From: Polytrichum commune | Lineage: Eukaryota > Streptophyta > Polytrichopsida > Polytrichales > Polytrichaceae | DNA: 64,000 bases | Reading direction: 5' to 3' | Assembly (NCBI GenBank): GCA_950295325.1 | Contig: OX485806.1 | Span: 31,064,001 to 31,128,000, forward strand | In this document: one piece after another, positions 14,031 to 25,124 of the stretch | Layout of the letters: each line of letters starts with the position of its first letter | Position numbering within the stretch: the stretch's first letter is position 1 | Made by a program: the position numbers and the translations under genes | Notes under the pieces: generated by a model | What the model was told of the DNA's origin: nothing | Databases searched by the model: none | Seen by the model: only the letters and a program-made list of their open reading frames with translations

Positions 14031-14315
14031 CAGCCTCCATTATACCTACTAGAAGAACCGATTATGGGACCAAGTCGTTACCCGCCGGCTTGGTGAATGT
14101 TGTCATTCAACAAGTATATAATTTGGATTCATTAGCCTCATCAACCCCAACAATATTTCTCGAGTCGTCCTTGGAAATACGAGTCTCATGTGACTTGTTT
14201 TTCCATAATATGTTTTTTCCACGCGCATTGCAACAACACTACCTTTGGGTGATGTACTCTATTAACGCAAACTGGAGATCATGCACTTGGACATGCCCAT
14301 AGCGACAAAGGCATC

Positions 14316-15430
14316 TTACACGATGCACTTTGTAAGGGTTTTGAGGGTGGAAGTGTGAACTCCTCCTCGTTGGCCATCAGTTAGGACAATGAGTTGTTGA
14401 ATTTGCCAACTGCGAGTGGCGATGGTGGTAATGAGTGGGGTATATTTGTCAACTTCCCTTTGTGTTGATGTTTTTGGGAAACTGTTGTGGCGGTGTGTGA
14501 ATTCGATGTAGTGGAGTTTGATGTTGGTAGTGGGTTGGTTGGGAAAAGAATTGTGGGTTTGGATGCCTTCTATGAGAATATTGTCTAATCGGAAGCCATA
14601 TTGGCAGAACCAATCGGGAGAAAGGCATATACTTGGGAGTAGTAGGGGAGTAGCCAACGCGGGATGGTGTTGTTGTTGTGGGTAGTAGAGAAAGATTTAC
14701 CAAGAGGAGAGTAAGAGTTGTTGAATGTGTTCCAGACCCTTGTTATGCATGTCCGTGTGCAAGCCCTTGAGGATAGAGTGGGTGCGATTTGCAAGAACAT
14801 GGGGCCATGTGTCGAGGTAGGAGCCTTTGGCGTGCCTCCGGGGGGCATAGTGAGTAGAATGGGGAAGGGAATTTTTTGGGCCAAAAAAGGTGTTTGTGAT
14901 AGCTGCCCATGTATTGAGAATTATAGTATTTGGAATGGTGGAGGTGCTCCAAAAGGTGTTGGAGAGGTTGTGGTCTAGTGAAGTGTTATTTGTCCATTTA
15001 TGAAGGGATGGATGGTGGGGGTTGACTTCTTGGGCGAGGTGTTTGTAAAAGTGGGGAAGTTATGTGTCAAGATTTTGGATGGGGCCTTTCTAGAAGTTTT
15101 ACCATGTTAGTACCGAGAGTAAAATTGGCAAATGTGAATGGCGTTGCTGTTGGGGGTGTTAAGGGGAGCCTTGGCACCAAACTTGACGAGATTGTTGGCC
15201 ACGTCATTGCCTTGGATGCCTATCTATAATTAGGCTTTGATGATATGTATCGGGAGGGGATGAAATTGTATTTGTATGAGGATGTTGTGTTGAAGAAATT
15301 TGTCGAGGTGGTGTCTGTGGGTTGCGGGGGAGTGTTTGTAATTCCTTAGGAGACATATTGAGACAAGGTTGTCAATGCAGATATAGGTTGTGAGGTAGAA
15401 GTAGAAGAGTGTATAATAGATTAAATGCAC
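14316..15430 (-). pseudogene. Decayed LINE 3' half: RNase H, zinc motif, restriction-like endonuclease (copy A)
   Basis: Read leftward from 15430, the first part resembles RNase H: ICIDNLVSI...HRHHLDKF...IKA, two stops, then GIQGNDVANNLVKFGAKAP, matching the HxGIxGNxxADxLxKxGA end of that domain. Then follow YMGSYHKHLFWP (about 14890), a CxxC remnant, DTWPHVLANRTH in a shifted frame, and the endonuclease core LHYIEFTHRHNSFP and KYTPLITTIATRSWQI (about 14510-14400). The order and many residues match the open copy at 44532-45425. There are several frameshifts and stops, and one zinc-ligand Cys has become Arg, so it is dead. The reverse transcriptase domain is not seen. This is the only copy here with a clear RNase H segment. 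Confidence 0.8.
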
Positions 15431-16440
15431 TCAAATTTCAAATGGAAATGCACCACACAAAATCCTAGGTGATAATTACATTTCAACATTCAAAGTAATG
15501 AAGTGGAAAAGAATGACCTTGAAAACAAACATAAGGCAAACGTGCTTAATTTGGTTACTTGTCTTAATCGGACACCTATAGTTAAGTGCCATGTGGTTAG
15601 GTGTGGCTTCAAGAACGGATACCAAAAAGACACATGCTTAAAAGAGATTGGACTACGTGCTCCAAATTTGAAAACCAATCTAGACTCATCAATCAACATA
15701 ATTGGGGGAACTTATATGACGATTTAATGAGCACAAACATCTCCTCTTTAATAATGAATGAAATATTCATATAGGCTCCAAGAATTGTGAGGAAAATTGC
15801 TCCGGCCTCCATTTGGATTTGCTAACCATCTTGTACTAATCGCGTGATTCATATCCTAGGAGGCGTGTACTAGAGAGAGAGAGGGGGGGGGGAGCACACC
15901 ATTTCTAGACCCATATTCTACCTTAGAGGAGAGAAAACACCCATAGAGAAGAGAGGATCCTTTTTCCTCCAAAAACCCCTCCGGAAATAGCAAAGCCAAC
16001 CCAAAACCGCGCCCAAGCAAGGAAAGCCAACCCAAAACCGCATAAAATTTGTTTGTTGGGAAGAAGCAAGCAAGGCAACAAAGACTCCGCGCCACCGAAG
16101 AAACCTGAATCGCGCATCATCATCATCACCACCCCCACATCGCACATCGGCATGAAATGAATAGCTCACAGAGGATTCTTGCGGCCACACATCGCACAAC
16201 AGTACGTTCCTTCACACTCAAAACAATCAAACAGACTCAACATCTCATGTAAGTATTCGGAACAGGACCGGTAAACATGGAGCACACAAGAGTTTCTGGC
16301 GCCTTTTCTCGGATCCCCAAACCTTTTTTCTTAACGCAAGTTTTTCATGTTGCTGTGTAGGTTAGTGCCGATTCCAGGCTCGCAGTCTCGCCTTCAGCTC
16401 TTCGGGTGAGCCAGCATTGCCGTGAAGGCCCAGAATAGCA
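15431..16440. other. Upstream flank of the MPB2C-like gene
   Basis: The left part (to about 15510) is a leftover of the ~166-bp array. The rest holds no recognised gene. From about 15870 the base composition rises in GC towards the gene, so promoter and 5' leader are likely between 15850 and 16516. No TATA box or start site can be assigned. Confidence 0.45.
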
Positions 16441-16442
16441 TT

Positions 16443-16463
16443 GGGTTTGGGTTTGGGTTTGGG
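16443..16463 (+). promoter_or_regulatory. Possible G-quadruplex motif in the 5' leader
   Basis: Four GGG runs are separated by TTT, followed by tttagg, about 55 bases before the start codon of the MPB2C-like gene. It fits the usual G3N1-7 pattern and resembles a degenerate plant telomere repeat. Any effect on transcription or translation is inference. Confidence 0.5.
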
Positions 16464-16516
16464 TTTAGGAAGTGGTTTTGGGAAGTGGGTTTTTGAAGAG
16501 AGAGAAAGATTGAGGA

Positions 16517-19383
16517 ATGGCAGCGTTTCGTGGATCTGGTGGTTCATTGCCACCTGCGAGCAATGGAGGGGGCCCGGAAGTGGACCCTGCTCTGTACCGG
16601 AACTTGGTGGAGATGTTTCCATTAATGGAAAGCTTCATGGTGTGTGTGCACTTCTGCTTACCTTACCCTAAATTACCTCTCGTTTGTGTCCTTCAACTTT
16701 GGTACAATCCTTGATGGGGGAGGAGTTGCTGTGCACAGATCTGATTTGAATGTGTGGGGAGGGATGGTGCCCGATCACATTCATTTTGTTTGTTGAGAAA
16801 TCTGTGTGAGGTTTAGGGGTTGAGAACTTGGTAGCTCAAACTTTTTTTGAGGGTAACCGCTATTAGCCGGTTGCTTCAAATCAACGCTACCATCGGGGTT
16901 GTCATGTCTCAGGCGATTTATGTGTTTTTTGGCTGTGTTTGCCGGGGTGCATTGTTGGCGGATTTTCGTCGTTTAAAGGAAACATGGTTTGAAATGGCAG
17001 GACCAACAAGGAGCTCGGACTAGCATGTTTGGACACCATGCGTCCATGATCTACACACCTGCGCCCCTCCGTGAATCGATGTACAAGGTCTTCGCTCTCA
17101 CATTGCTCACACTGAATGCTTCGTTATTGAGCCACTTTTTTTTGAAATGGGCATGTGTTATAAGCTGGTGCTCCTGCAGGTTGTGTATGTAGTTTGACGT
17201 AAGGCAGAGAACGTGAATGTGCGGGCAGGTCCTGTCTATGTGCACCATCCACTTGCATCTTCAATTTGATGAGATATTTTAGGAATTTCGAACAAACAGG
17301 GACATGCTTCACTAGTTTAGTATCGATCTGTGCTATCGGGCATCCATTAGAGCTACTTCTCCATAACATTACTTTGTTAAAGTTGATGGGTAATAGGCTA
17401 TTATTCTTTTTGGGTGCTAATAAGACCCATCAGGGATTCGACATGATAACCAACCAATTAATGAAGCCAAAGGAACTCACATTCACCTGCTGAATGCTTC
17501 TTTTGCGAGCCAATAATGGGAACTGGAAATGATATAGGATGGTGGTATAGCAGGTTGTGTATGCAGTTAACATCCTCTTTCATCTTCAATTTGATGAGAC
17601 ATCTTGAACAAACCTGCTCGACTAGTTTACTTTGATGGTCTTAATTGTTGGGGCCAACAGCTTGATTGATGTCATGTAAATTGATGGCCAGTTTAGGGTT
17701 ATGATAGGAGCCATCAGTTGAATTTGACTAACTTGAAGATGAAGCAACACCACAATTCACACTAGTGGCAACGTCAAAGTCATCTCTTCTCCTCTCTTCC
17801 TAGACTCATTAGGGATTCAACATGAAAATCAAGAAATTGATGGAGTTAGAGGAACTTGTTGTGTTATCATTGTTTCTGATTTCATTTTTGCTCTAACAGA
17901 ATTATGAAAGCCCTTTGAAAGCAAAGAAGACTCTAACCCCTTTGAAGCGCACACCCGGCCGTGAGGAGGTGAAGGAAGAATCTCTTTGGGAGGAAAGTGA
18001 GAATATCCTGCGACGCATCGAAGGTGACTCGGCACAGGAAGATTCAACTGGTTGCCACTCCTTCTGCAAAGACACGTGTCATCTTCAGTTAGAGATTGAG
18101 GAGCTGAAGCAGAAGTTGTGGGAGAAGGACTGCCTTTTGCAGACCATGGGCCAACCGTCAAACCAAGCCATGGAGGTTCATACTTCACAAGTGTCGGAGG
18201 AGAAGCCTTGGGAGAAGGATTCTGTGCACCAGAGGAATGGGAACTGGCACTATACCAGCTCACAGCAAATGAATCTGGAAAGAAACGATTCCCAGTACGA
18301 TGCCTTGGAGAATGACAGTCCAGCAGGGATTAAAAATGTGAGCAAAGATCTTAAGGTCGAGGACATGGTGCTGTTGAAATCTCAAGTTGAAAAATTGCGC
18401 CAGGAATTGTGTGAGAAGGATCGGTACATTCAATCAGCTCAATTGGAGTTGCATGAGCAACAGGTACACTAGTCTCCCCTTGTGATACATCACAGTATAG
18501 TTAAAGTTGCAAATTGTTCTCTCGGTTTTTTAGTAACTTATTAGTGCACTCTCATTTATGCCCATTTAGAGATTTGCATAGTCTATCACTAAGCCAATGC
18601 ATGCTAGTGTCTCAAAATGCAAGCCTTATTGGTATCTGGGGAGTGTTGCCTTAAAGTCCATGTCATCACATGTGGTGTATTTAGATCCTGTATGCGGTAT
18701 CAAGTGTGTTAGAGGGATGAATTATATTCAACTTCTGTTTGTGCAGCAAGGGCTTGGAGAAATGAGATTGCTTCTTGAGCAAGCTGAGATAAGCATGGCA
18801 AAGACAAACCACAAAGCTGCAAGTATGGAGGCAGAACTCAACAGTTTGAGATGTCAAGTATTGACATTGCGATATCAGCTTGATGCTGTTGATGCTACTG
18901 ACCTAACTGCTGATGTCAGTCAGCCACAGCAGGTAATATTGTCAATTGTGGGTGATGTCAATTCGAGTGCTTTGGTTGTTTGTTGGAAGTGTTCCAGTTA
19001 CTGTGGTTTACTAGAAAGCGTCTGTGCCTTTCCTAATTCATCTTTACTTCCAAATGCAGGAGGATGCAGACAGAGAGGGTCCACCATACCGAGTGGACAT
19101 GGTTTCCACCATCTCAGAGCAAGAAGTGCATCAGAAAACGACATTTCTGGTTTGTGTTTCAGGTCCAAACGATGAAGAGCAGGTGAACACTGTGTCGGAG
19201 GAGTGCAAGGAAGAGAAAGAGAAGCTTGAATTTGTAAGGCGCAAATACCTAGCCTCTGTAATCGCTGCACGAGAAAAACCTGTGGGGGAGTCCCTTTTAA
19301 TGGTTGCTGAATGTCGGAGGCAGCTAAATAACTATCTGACAGATATTCCGTTTATGGCCTTTTTTGGTTCTGAACGCCATTGA
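16517..19383 (+). CDS. MPB2C: MPB2C-like microtubule-binding coiled-coil protein (five exons)
   Basis: Exons are 16517-16639, 17001-17087, 17900-18463, 18747-18932 and 19060-19383, all phase 0 with GT/AG borders, giving 427 residues. The start ATG is followed by a Gly/Ser/Pro-rich leader. Residues 27-70 hold LYRNLVEMFPLMESFM and HHASMIYTPAPLRES, the N-terminal signature I associate with plant MPB2C, which decorates microtubules and limits KNOTTED1 and viral movement-protein traffic. Coiled coils are predicted by heptads at about 132-152 and 223-310. The middle (about 75-220) is acidic and low in structure. At 427 residues it is longer than the ~330 I recall for angiosperm members. The short C-terminal exon is hydrophilic until its last 20 residues. 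If not MPB2C, it is still a plant coiled-coil cytoskeletal-type protein. Confidence 0.72.
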
Positions 19384-20809
19384 TCCTCATGGTGAGGACT
19401 ACTACTGTGTCTTCCCACCATCGATCCAATGTGAAAATCTTCATGTACTTGTGAATTATACATCCCATACAGCTGAGCTTGCAAACTTATTCAAGTCTGT
19501 ATGTGCTCATCAGATACACACCATCTGCGACTCACATTGATTTCCAATTTCACACCCTCCCACTTGATTTGTATCTAATTGTTTGCATGCAAAAACTAGG
19601 TAACCTTCCTCGTTCTAATATAGTCCTTTAGGACGCATGAATCTTGAAAAATGCTTACTGTGCATTGTAAGTGGATTTGTTCTAAAGGAGGTGTTCCATT
19701 GAGGTAGCCTGTCCTTCGAGCAGGTGTTAATCTAAGGGCTTCAAGAACGTAAAACTTCTTTGCAAGGTGGATACTGATGAAAAAACAATTAGTGAGGCTG
19801 GATTCTTTATATCATCCTTTTGGCAAGGTTTCGCTGCATGTCAGATTTGGCAATTTAAAGTTGAGAGTTAATTTTGGCTATCCAATCATGTACACTGTTT
19901 ATGGCATGTAAAGTCACATGCGTATTGGTGTGTCACTCACCCTATTTTGAGGCGTATGTTAGGTTACACTAATGATCAACAACTTTATCATTACCGTTAC
20001 CTCATGACACTTGGCCGTTACCTCATGACACTTGGCGTTCAGGTTCGCTTACTGATATCTTGGCATGAGTATGTTCAATAGCATTATGAGGTGTATGTCT
20101 ATGTTGCACAAGGGTCTCCAATTGACTAAAGTGTACACAAGTGGCACTTGACACGAGTGCGCTCAAGGATATTTTTCTCATGCATGCTAAAATGTAGTAC
20201 GCTCAACTAATTTCTTCCCCTTGCATACTTGTACGCACAACTATAATCTCAAGTATTCTAGTGTGCTGCACTACATGTCATAAACTAAATATTTTTTTCA
20301 CTGAAATTTTTCACTTACATTCACGTATAGTATCATGTGCACAATTAGTGGACAAGAACACTTTGAGACCTCTAGGCATCTACTTCATGCCCTTCACAAA
20401 TAGTGTACATTAAATTGGATACCATAACCGGTCTAGTCCTCCATGCATGGTAGGAGCTTTTCATTTGGTTTTGAAATTGAATGATTCTCTATTTCATGCA
20501 ATTCAAAAGCTATTACTATATTCGTTAATCGGAGACTTTGGAAAGTCTCAAAATAAATGCAAACGGTTTAATATTTGGTTCAATTTCTTATTTTGATGAC
20601 ATGTATTTGTGCCGAATTGGTTAGTGCCACCCATGTGAATCGGTTTATTAAGTCACATTGAATATATATTTCCATTTTCCTTGTCCTTTATTTGAAAACC
20701 ATGTCCTTAAGTAGTCTCAAAATCATGAAAAAGTCTCCAATTACCGAATATAGTGATAGCTGGTGTTCAACAATGTTTTCTATCTTTTCTGTTTTGGATG
20801 TGTAAGTTA
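19384..20809. other. 3' flank of the MPB2C-like gene, no gene seen
   Basis: The first few hundred bases are probably the 3' untranslated region. The remainder is AT-rich with a short direct repeat (ccgttacctcatgacacttgg twice near 19995-20035). No further gene is recognised. Confidence 0.55.
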
Positions 20810-22268
20810 GGGCCGCTTTACACTACGGTGGAGAAGTGCACCGGTCGGTCAAGAATTTTAACCCAAGACATGGTTATTTGAGGTGAGGGATGGTTTGCCG
20901 GAGAGGATGAAAATACAATACAAAAACGCCTTCAGAAGTCTTGACTGGCTGTAGTGTAACCACCAAGAGGAGAAGTGTATTGGACAACTTCACCGAGAGG
21001 AGAAGTTCACCAGACAACTTCACAAAATGGTCATAGCCGGCCATAGTAGAAACCTTAACTCCTAAATGACCATTGTATTGAATTTAAATTTTTTTTATAT
21101 TGATCCAAATAAAAATGTATATGGCAATGTTTTAGAACTTCTTTAATGACAATAATTTATTTGAAAATGTTCCACCTCTATAATACATCCAAATTAAGGT
21201 AAATAAGTAGGTAACATTATTTTCTTATTGATTTTTTAACGAAATTATATGTTGGTATAGTCCAAACTTTTGAGTTAAAATCTCCCTCTTTTATACAACT
21301 ACAACACTTGATAATGCGACATTCAAAATCTCCGTTTTGTCATATTAAAGAGGTAGTTAATGCTAGAATTCCTTTCATTTGTATTATATACATCTAAAAT
21401 ACATCCATTTTCACTAGGAAACTACTTGGGAACTTCACTTATTTTTGAGAACTTAATGATAATCAAGGATACTAGTGTAGAGTGGACATGGTTAGAGTTA
21501 GAGTGGCCTCTGGCCTAGTATGTTGCCTTGTACATGGGTGATATACTATCGCTAGTATCTTGATGCTAAATGTCATGCATCATTGTTTGCCTAGTTTCTT
21601 ATTAGAGAACTCTTTATATTTTGGTGTTAATGGAATTATTAGTTTCCAAAAGTTAGTTGGGAATTTAGATAAGATGACAGTTGCTAACTTGGGTAGGCAA
21701 CATCGAAGATTGTTGGACTCCTATTTCAAGAGTTCTTGAGAATATTTGTATTTGTTTGGAGTTATGAGTTATTATTTCATACCATCTACATTGCTTAAAC
21801 TCGTTGTATATATTTCTAAGCTCATATTACATATGTTTTCGTATTCCCTCAATAATACAACAACTTTATGCCATTTGTCATATTAATGAGAAGACGACAC
21901 CTCGATAATACAACTTTTTTGTGTTTCCCAAACGTGTCATACTAAAGAGGATGAACAATAGTGCACAAATTGCTCTAAGGGAAAAATATTTTATTCAAGT
22001 TGGAGTTCTCTCCGGAGGCCAAGTTTCTTGTTTGAGGCTTTGAGGTTGCCCAAGAAACTTGACCTCCGGAGAACTCCCCTTCAAAAAAGTGTTGCCATGT
22101 TGGCAGCCATGTCATTATTTCATCCATGTACAAAGTTCTCCACCAAAGGACTCTTGGCCGTAGTGTAAACCACCACTGGACAAAAGTGTCACTCCCGGCC
22201 AATCAAATTCCAGAATTCCCCTAGAATTCATGACCAGTGGACTTCTCCACTGTAGTGTAAAGTGGCCC
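20810..22268. mobile_element. Harbinger-like inverted-repeat element (1,459 bp)
   Basis: The left end GGGCCGCTTTACACTACGGT and the right end (complement GGGCCACTTTACACTACAGT) continue as matching inverted repeats for about 40 bp (gtggagaagt, then ccaccggtc/ccactggtc). The flanks are TTA on the left and TTG on the right, a near-match 3-bp target duplication. Subterminal copies of gtagtgtaa-accacca and aggagaagt occur at both ends. No transposase is seen. The ends resemble those of the 26476-33983 family. Confidence 0.75.
22002..22077. repeat. Strong hairpin inside the 1.46-kb element
   Basis: The arms 22002-22030 and 22051-22077 pair almost fully (ggagttctc...ccaagtttcttg against caagaaacttg...gagaactcc), with a two-base bulge and a 20-base loop. 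Confidence 0.85.
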
Positions 22269-22299
22269 TTGGTTGAGATCAAACAACTATATATTGAAG

Positions 22300-22510
22300 T
22301 CAATTGACGGACAAATGATTTTCATCCCAATTTCAATCATCCATGGCATCACAAGTTGCTCACAAGAGAAGGTAGGATTTTGAACTCATCCATCATCCAT
22401 GATCGTATTTGTTCACTTATTCATAAGAGTCGTCATCCGAAAAGTTACCATAGTGACATTGAAATACCCTATGACACTAAATATCATATTAAGAGTACTT
22501 AATGAGAATG
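22300..22510. repeat. Dispersed repeat, first copy
   Basis: About 200 bp are repeated, diverged, at 60910-61120 in the same orientation. Shared landmarks are tttgttcacttattcataag, catccatgacaata-like, aagttaccata and gacactaaatatcatatt-like. The family is not identified. Confidence 0.7.
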
Positions 22511-23226
22511 TAACATTTTAACAAGCAAAATCATTCATGTTCTATCATGTCCGAACAACCCGGTCAATTTTTGTTAGTAAAAGTTTGAACTCATGAGTGA
22601 GAAGTTATTGCATTGCGTATTTCCCAATAGTAACATGCATTGGGTGGGATAATTAGTTTAGTATAGGGAACCCCAAAAATATCTAGAAAGTAAATGGCAA
22701 CAACAAATGAGAGAAAGGGGCTTATTAGGGGTATGGAGACTAGGGATAAAAGACTAGAAGGATTGAGGTGGGGTCACATGTGCATTGAAACTAAATTCAA
22801 GTAATGCATTGACAATCAAGGTTGTAGCATTTTCTTGTGTCAACTAAGAGTTGCCAAAACGCACATACCAAATCTATGCGGAAGTTGATCCTAACAAAAG
22901 CCTTACAAACTCCAAAAGATCACATAAACCACATAAATCAATGCTAATAGTAATGTCTCTAGGATGGCCACTTTTAGAACTTGGAAGAATGCTCACTTAA
23001 ATTTTTATAACTCAATTAGGTAACTTAGATGAAATCTCCTATCCCGCATAGTGTGGAATTTGACTTTGTATTTCTCCTAACCTATGAGCGACATATTTGG
23101 TCTTCAAAATGATAGGTTTAGGATTCTTTATGAAGTATATGGTTGCCAACTTTGGGATAAAAATTAAGGGTTTCAATCGGGTCACAACCTGAGTTGAAAC
23201 AAAATTAAGAACATCTTCTTGGCTAA
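22511..23226. other. Intergenic, no gene seen
   Basis: No conserved protein or repeat ends are recognised in this AT-rich stretch. Confidence 0.55.
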
Positions 23227-23433
23227 GAGCATCTCCACCGTTGGCTTTAAGGCTGACGCCAACGGTGGAAACCGCGTCCGTTGGCCGGGTATAGGGCCCA
23301 CCGGCAACGCGGCAACGGTGAATCACACCCCGGTCACTTCAAAAACTCTCCCGATGCCGCTACCTTGCCGAGACCATTTCTTCACGGCAAAGCAGAAAAT
23401 TCTAGAATATATCTGGCTTCGAAATTTGCGCCA

Positions 23434-24346
23434 ATGGTAAATGGGAGGAAGAAGCAAGCGCCCAGGGTTGCGGAGGAAGGAGGTCCTGTGCGACCTGGTG
23501 TCAAAGGCAAGAATTTCTGCAAGGATGAGGAGGAGCAGCTTTGTAGAAGTGTCTTGCATGTGACACAAGATCGCATTGTTGGTAATCAACAAAGAGCAGG
23601 TGTTTTTTGGGAGCGGATCACCACTCACTACCAAGAGACCAGCCACAGGGACCTCGGCCGCAATGCTCATTGGAGACGAAGTGGGGCATCATCAAACATG
23701 ACGTCTCCAAGTTCATTGGTGTGTACTCACAGGTGATGCGGTTGAATCGAAGTGGGACGAGCGCTTCAGATACCTTGAGGAGGGCGCATGAATTGTACAA
23801 GCAGAAGAACGAAAAGGGATCGGATTTCGCATTCGAACACTGCTGGGTATTGCTGCGAGACCACCCGAAGTGGTCGGAGGGGTGGACACAGGTGAAGGTT
23901 GTGATGCCGAAGAGGAAAGCGCCTTGCTCAGAGGAGGACAGTGACTGCTTCAATTTGTCCGAGATGGAGCGGGGCGTAGCAACAGCTTCGGAGGAGGGGG
24001 GCGGATCAGCGGAGGGAGGGAGTGTGCGTGCAGAAGCATCGCAGATATTCAAGGGGCGCCCTGGAGGTGTCAAGGCTGCAAAGGAGGATGTGCGACAAGG
24101 GAAGATCCATGAGGGTCTTTTGTTGGCACACGCGGAGGCCACGAAAAGCATGGCTGCGGCACACATGAGGAAGGCTGCGATTCTGGAGGACCAGAATCTC
24201 CTCATGCTAATGTCCATGCCTGATGTTGATGAGGACGCCAAGGAATACCTGCGCCTCCGAAGACAAGTGGAGTTGAAGAAGCTCCGCAAGCTTGTGGCTG
24301 AGGAGGAGGGCCGAGATGCGGAGGCCAATGCTGTCAAGAATCCACA
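23434..24346 (+). pseudogene. Harbinger accessory protein, Myb-like / NAM-associated type, frameshifted
   Basis: In PIF/Harbinger elements the second protein (Myb/SANT-like) binds DNA and helps import the transposase. From ATG 23434 the frame gives GKNFCKDEEEQLCRSVLHV...GVFWERITTHYQE...DLGRNA, a trihelix/SANT-like start. It then shifts near 23660 into SLETKWGIIKHDVSKFIGVY, FAFEHCWVLLRDHPKW and a long charged, helix-rich tail ending in YLRLRRQVELKKLRKLV. This matches plant proteins often annotated as NAM-associated or 'glutathione S-transferase T3-like'. The single frame change, and a (TG)n run that overruns the C-terminus, argue that it is inactive. A one-base sequencing error is the alternative. 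Confidence 0.85.
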
Positions 24347-24402
24347 TGTGTGTGTGTGTGTGTGTGTGCGCCCACTCTGATTCTATTTTACTTGAAACCC
24401 AG

Positions 24403-24436
<34 letters not shown>
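24347..24436 (+). repeat. (TG)n and (CT)n microsatellites inside the Harbinger element
   Basis: (TG)n runs at about 24347-24368 and (CT)n at 24406-24436. The first lies at the end of the accessory reading frame. Confidence 0.95.
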
Positions 24437-24438
<2 letters not shown>

Positions 24439-25124
24439 AATCCTCCATATCAGCTTCAACACCGCTTCTTCCGCGGTTTAAGAGATCCATTATGATGTAT
24501 GCAAACTCCGGTCTTCAATCCATGGCCTCGTCTACGCTACTCCTTCTTGCTGCCTTTGACTCCCCGAATTTGAACTTGCACTACTGATCGGACTGAATTT
24601 GGAGTCCGATCCAGAAGCATTGCAGAAGCACAGAGGGGATGTAATCTGCTGTTAGCACAGACTGCAATCCTGTTCTCCTGTCCACCACACAGATTTGCCG
24701 AGGTCAGGTCGAGAATGGTCACCATTGCGAAGCATCGAACGCCGCTGACTCACGTTTCCAGCTTGCACATCTCCTCTGTCAGGAAGTTCCACTGCCGTCG
24801 ACAATAACTGGGGCTTGATTAGGAACTACTGTTGTCACTGAACTTATATCACCAGGGAGGGAGAGAGAATTTTATCACAGCAACCTCCTCTTCGAATTCA
24901 CAAACTAGGCAAAAACCCAGTGCGTCCCAACTCGTCTGAAACCCTAATGTTCCTCTCTTCGTGGGTGATGAGAGAGCAGCTACTTGCTTCTCGATTTCCG
25001 GGAGCTGGGAGACGAAGTGTCTGCGGTGGGGGGGATGCCGGGTCCCGCGACCGGCCACCTCATTTGGCACCGGCCAAGCCCCCGTTGGCGTGCCCGTTGC
25101 CGCCAATGGGTGGAGATGCTCTAA

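Larger units (their letters stand above)
13126..14315. other. Insert of unknown nature left of the LINE remnant
   Basis: It starts at a T-run (about 13124-13134). It contains an open frame at 13272-13658 (+, about 128 codons) that I do not recognise, a perfect inverted repeat and a 28-base A-run. It may be part of the same insertion as the - strand LINE to its right (the T-run would then be that element's tail), but I see no target duplication to prove it. Confidence 0.35.
23227..25121 (+). mobile_element. Non-autonomous PIF/Harbinger element carrying only the Myb-type gene (1,895 bp)
   Basis: The element starts GAGCATCTCCACCGTTGGC and ends with the near-complement GCC..AATGGGTGGAGATGCTC. 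The 3-bp target duplication TAA is on both sides (23224-23226 and 25122-25124). Ends beginning GAGCATCTCCA with a TWA target are typical of plant PIF/Harbinger elements. It is much richer in GC than its flanks. It encodes the accessory Myb/NAM-associated protein but no DDE transposase, so it would need a transposase supplied elsewhere. Confidence 0.9.

Noticed and set aside
23618-24337. 239-codon - strand open frame
   Set aside because: It lies opposite the Harbinger accessory protein, which has recognisable motifs on the + strand; Ser/Ala-rich composition is a GC-rich antisense effect.
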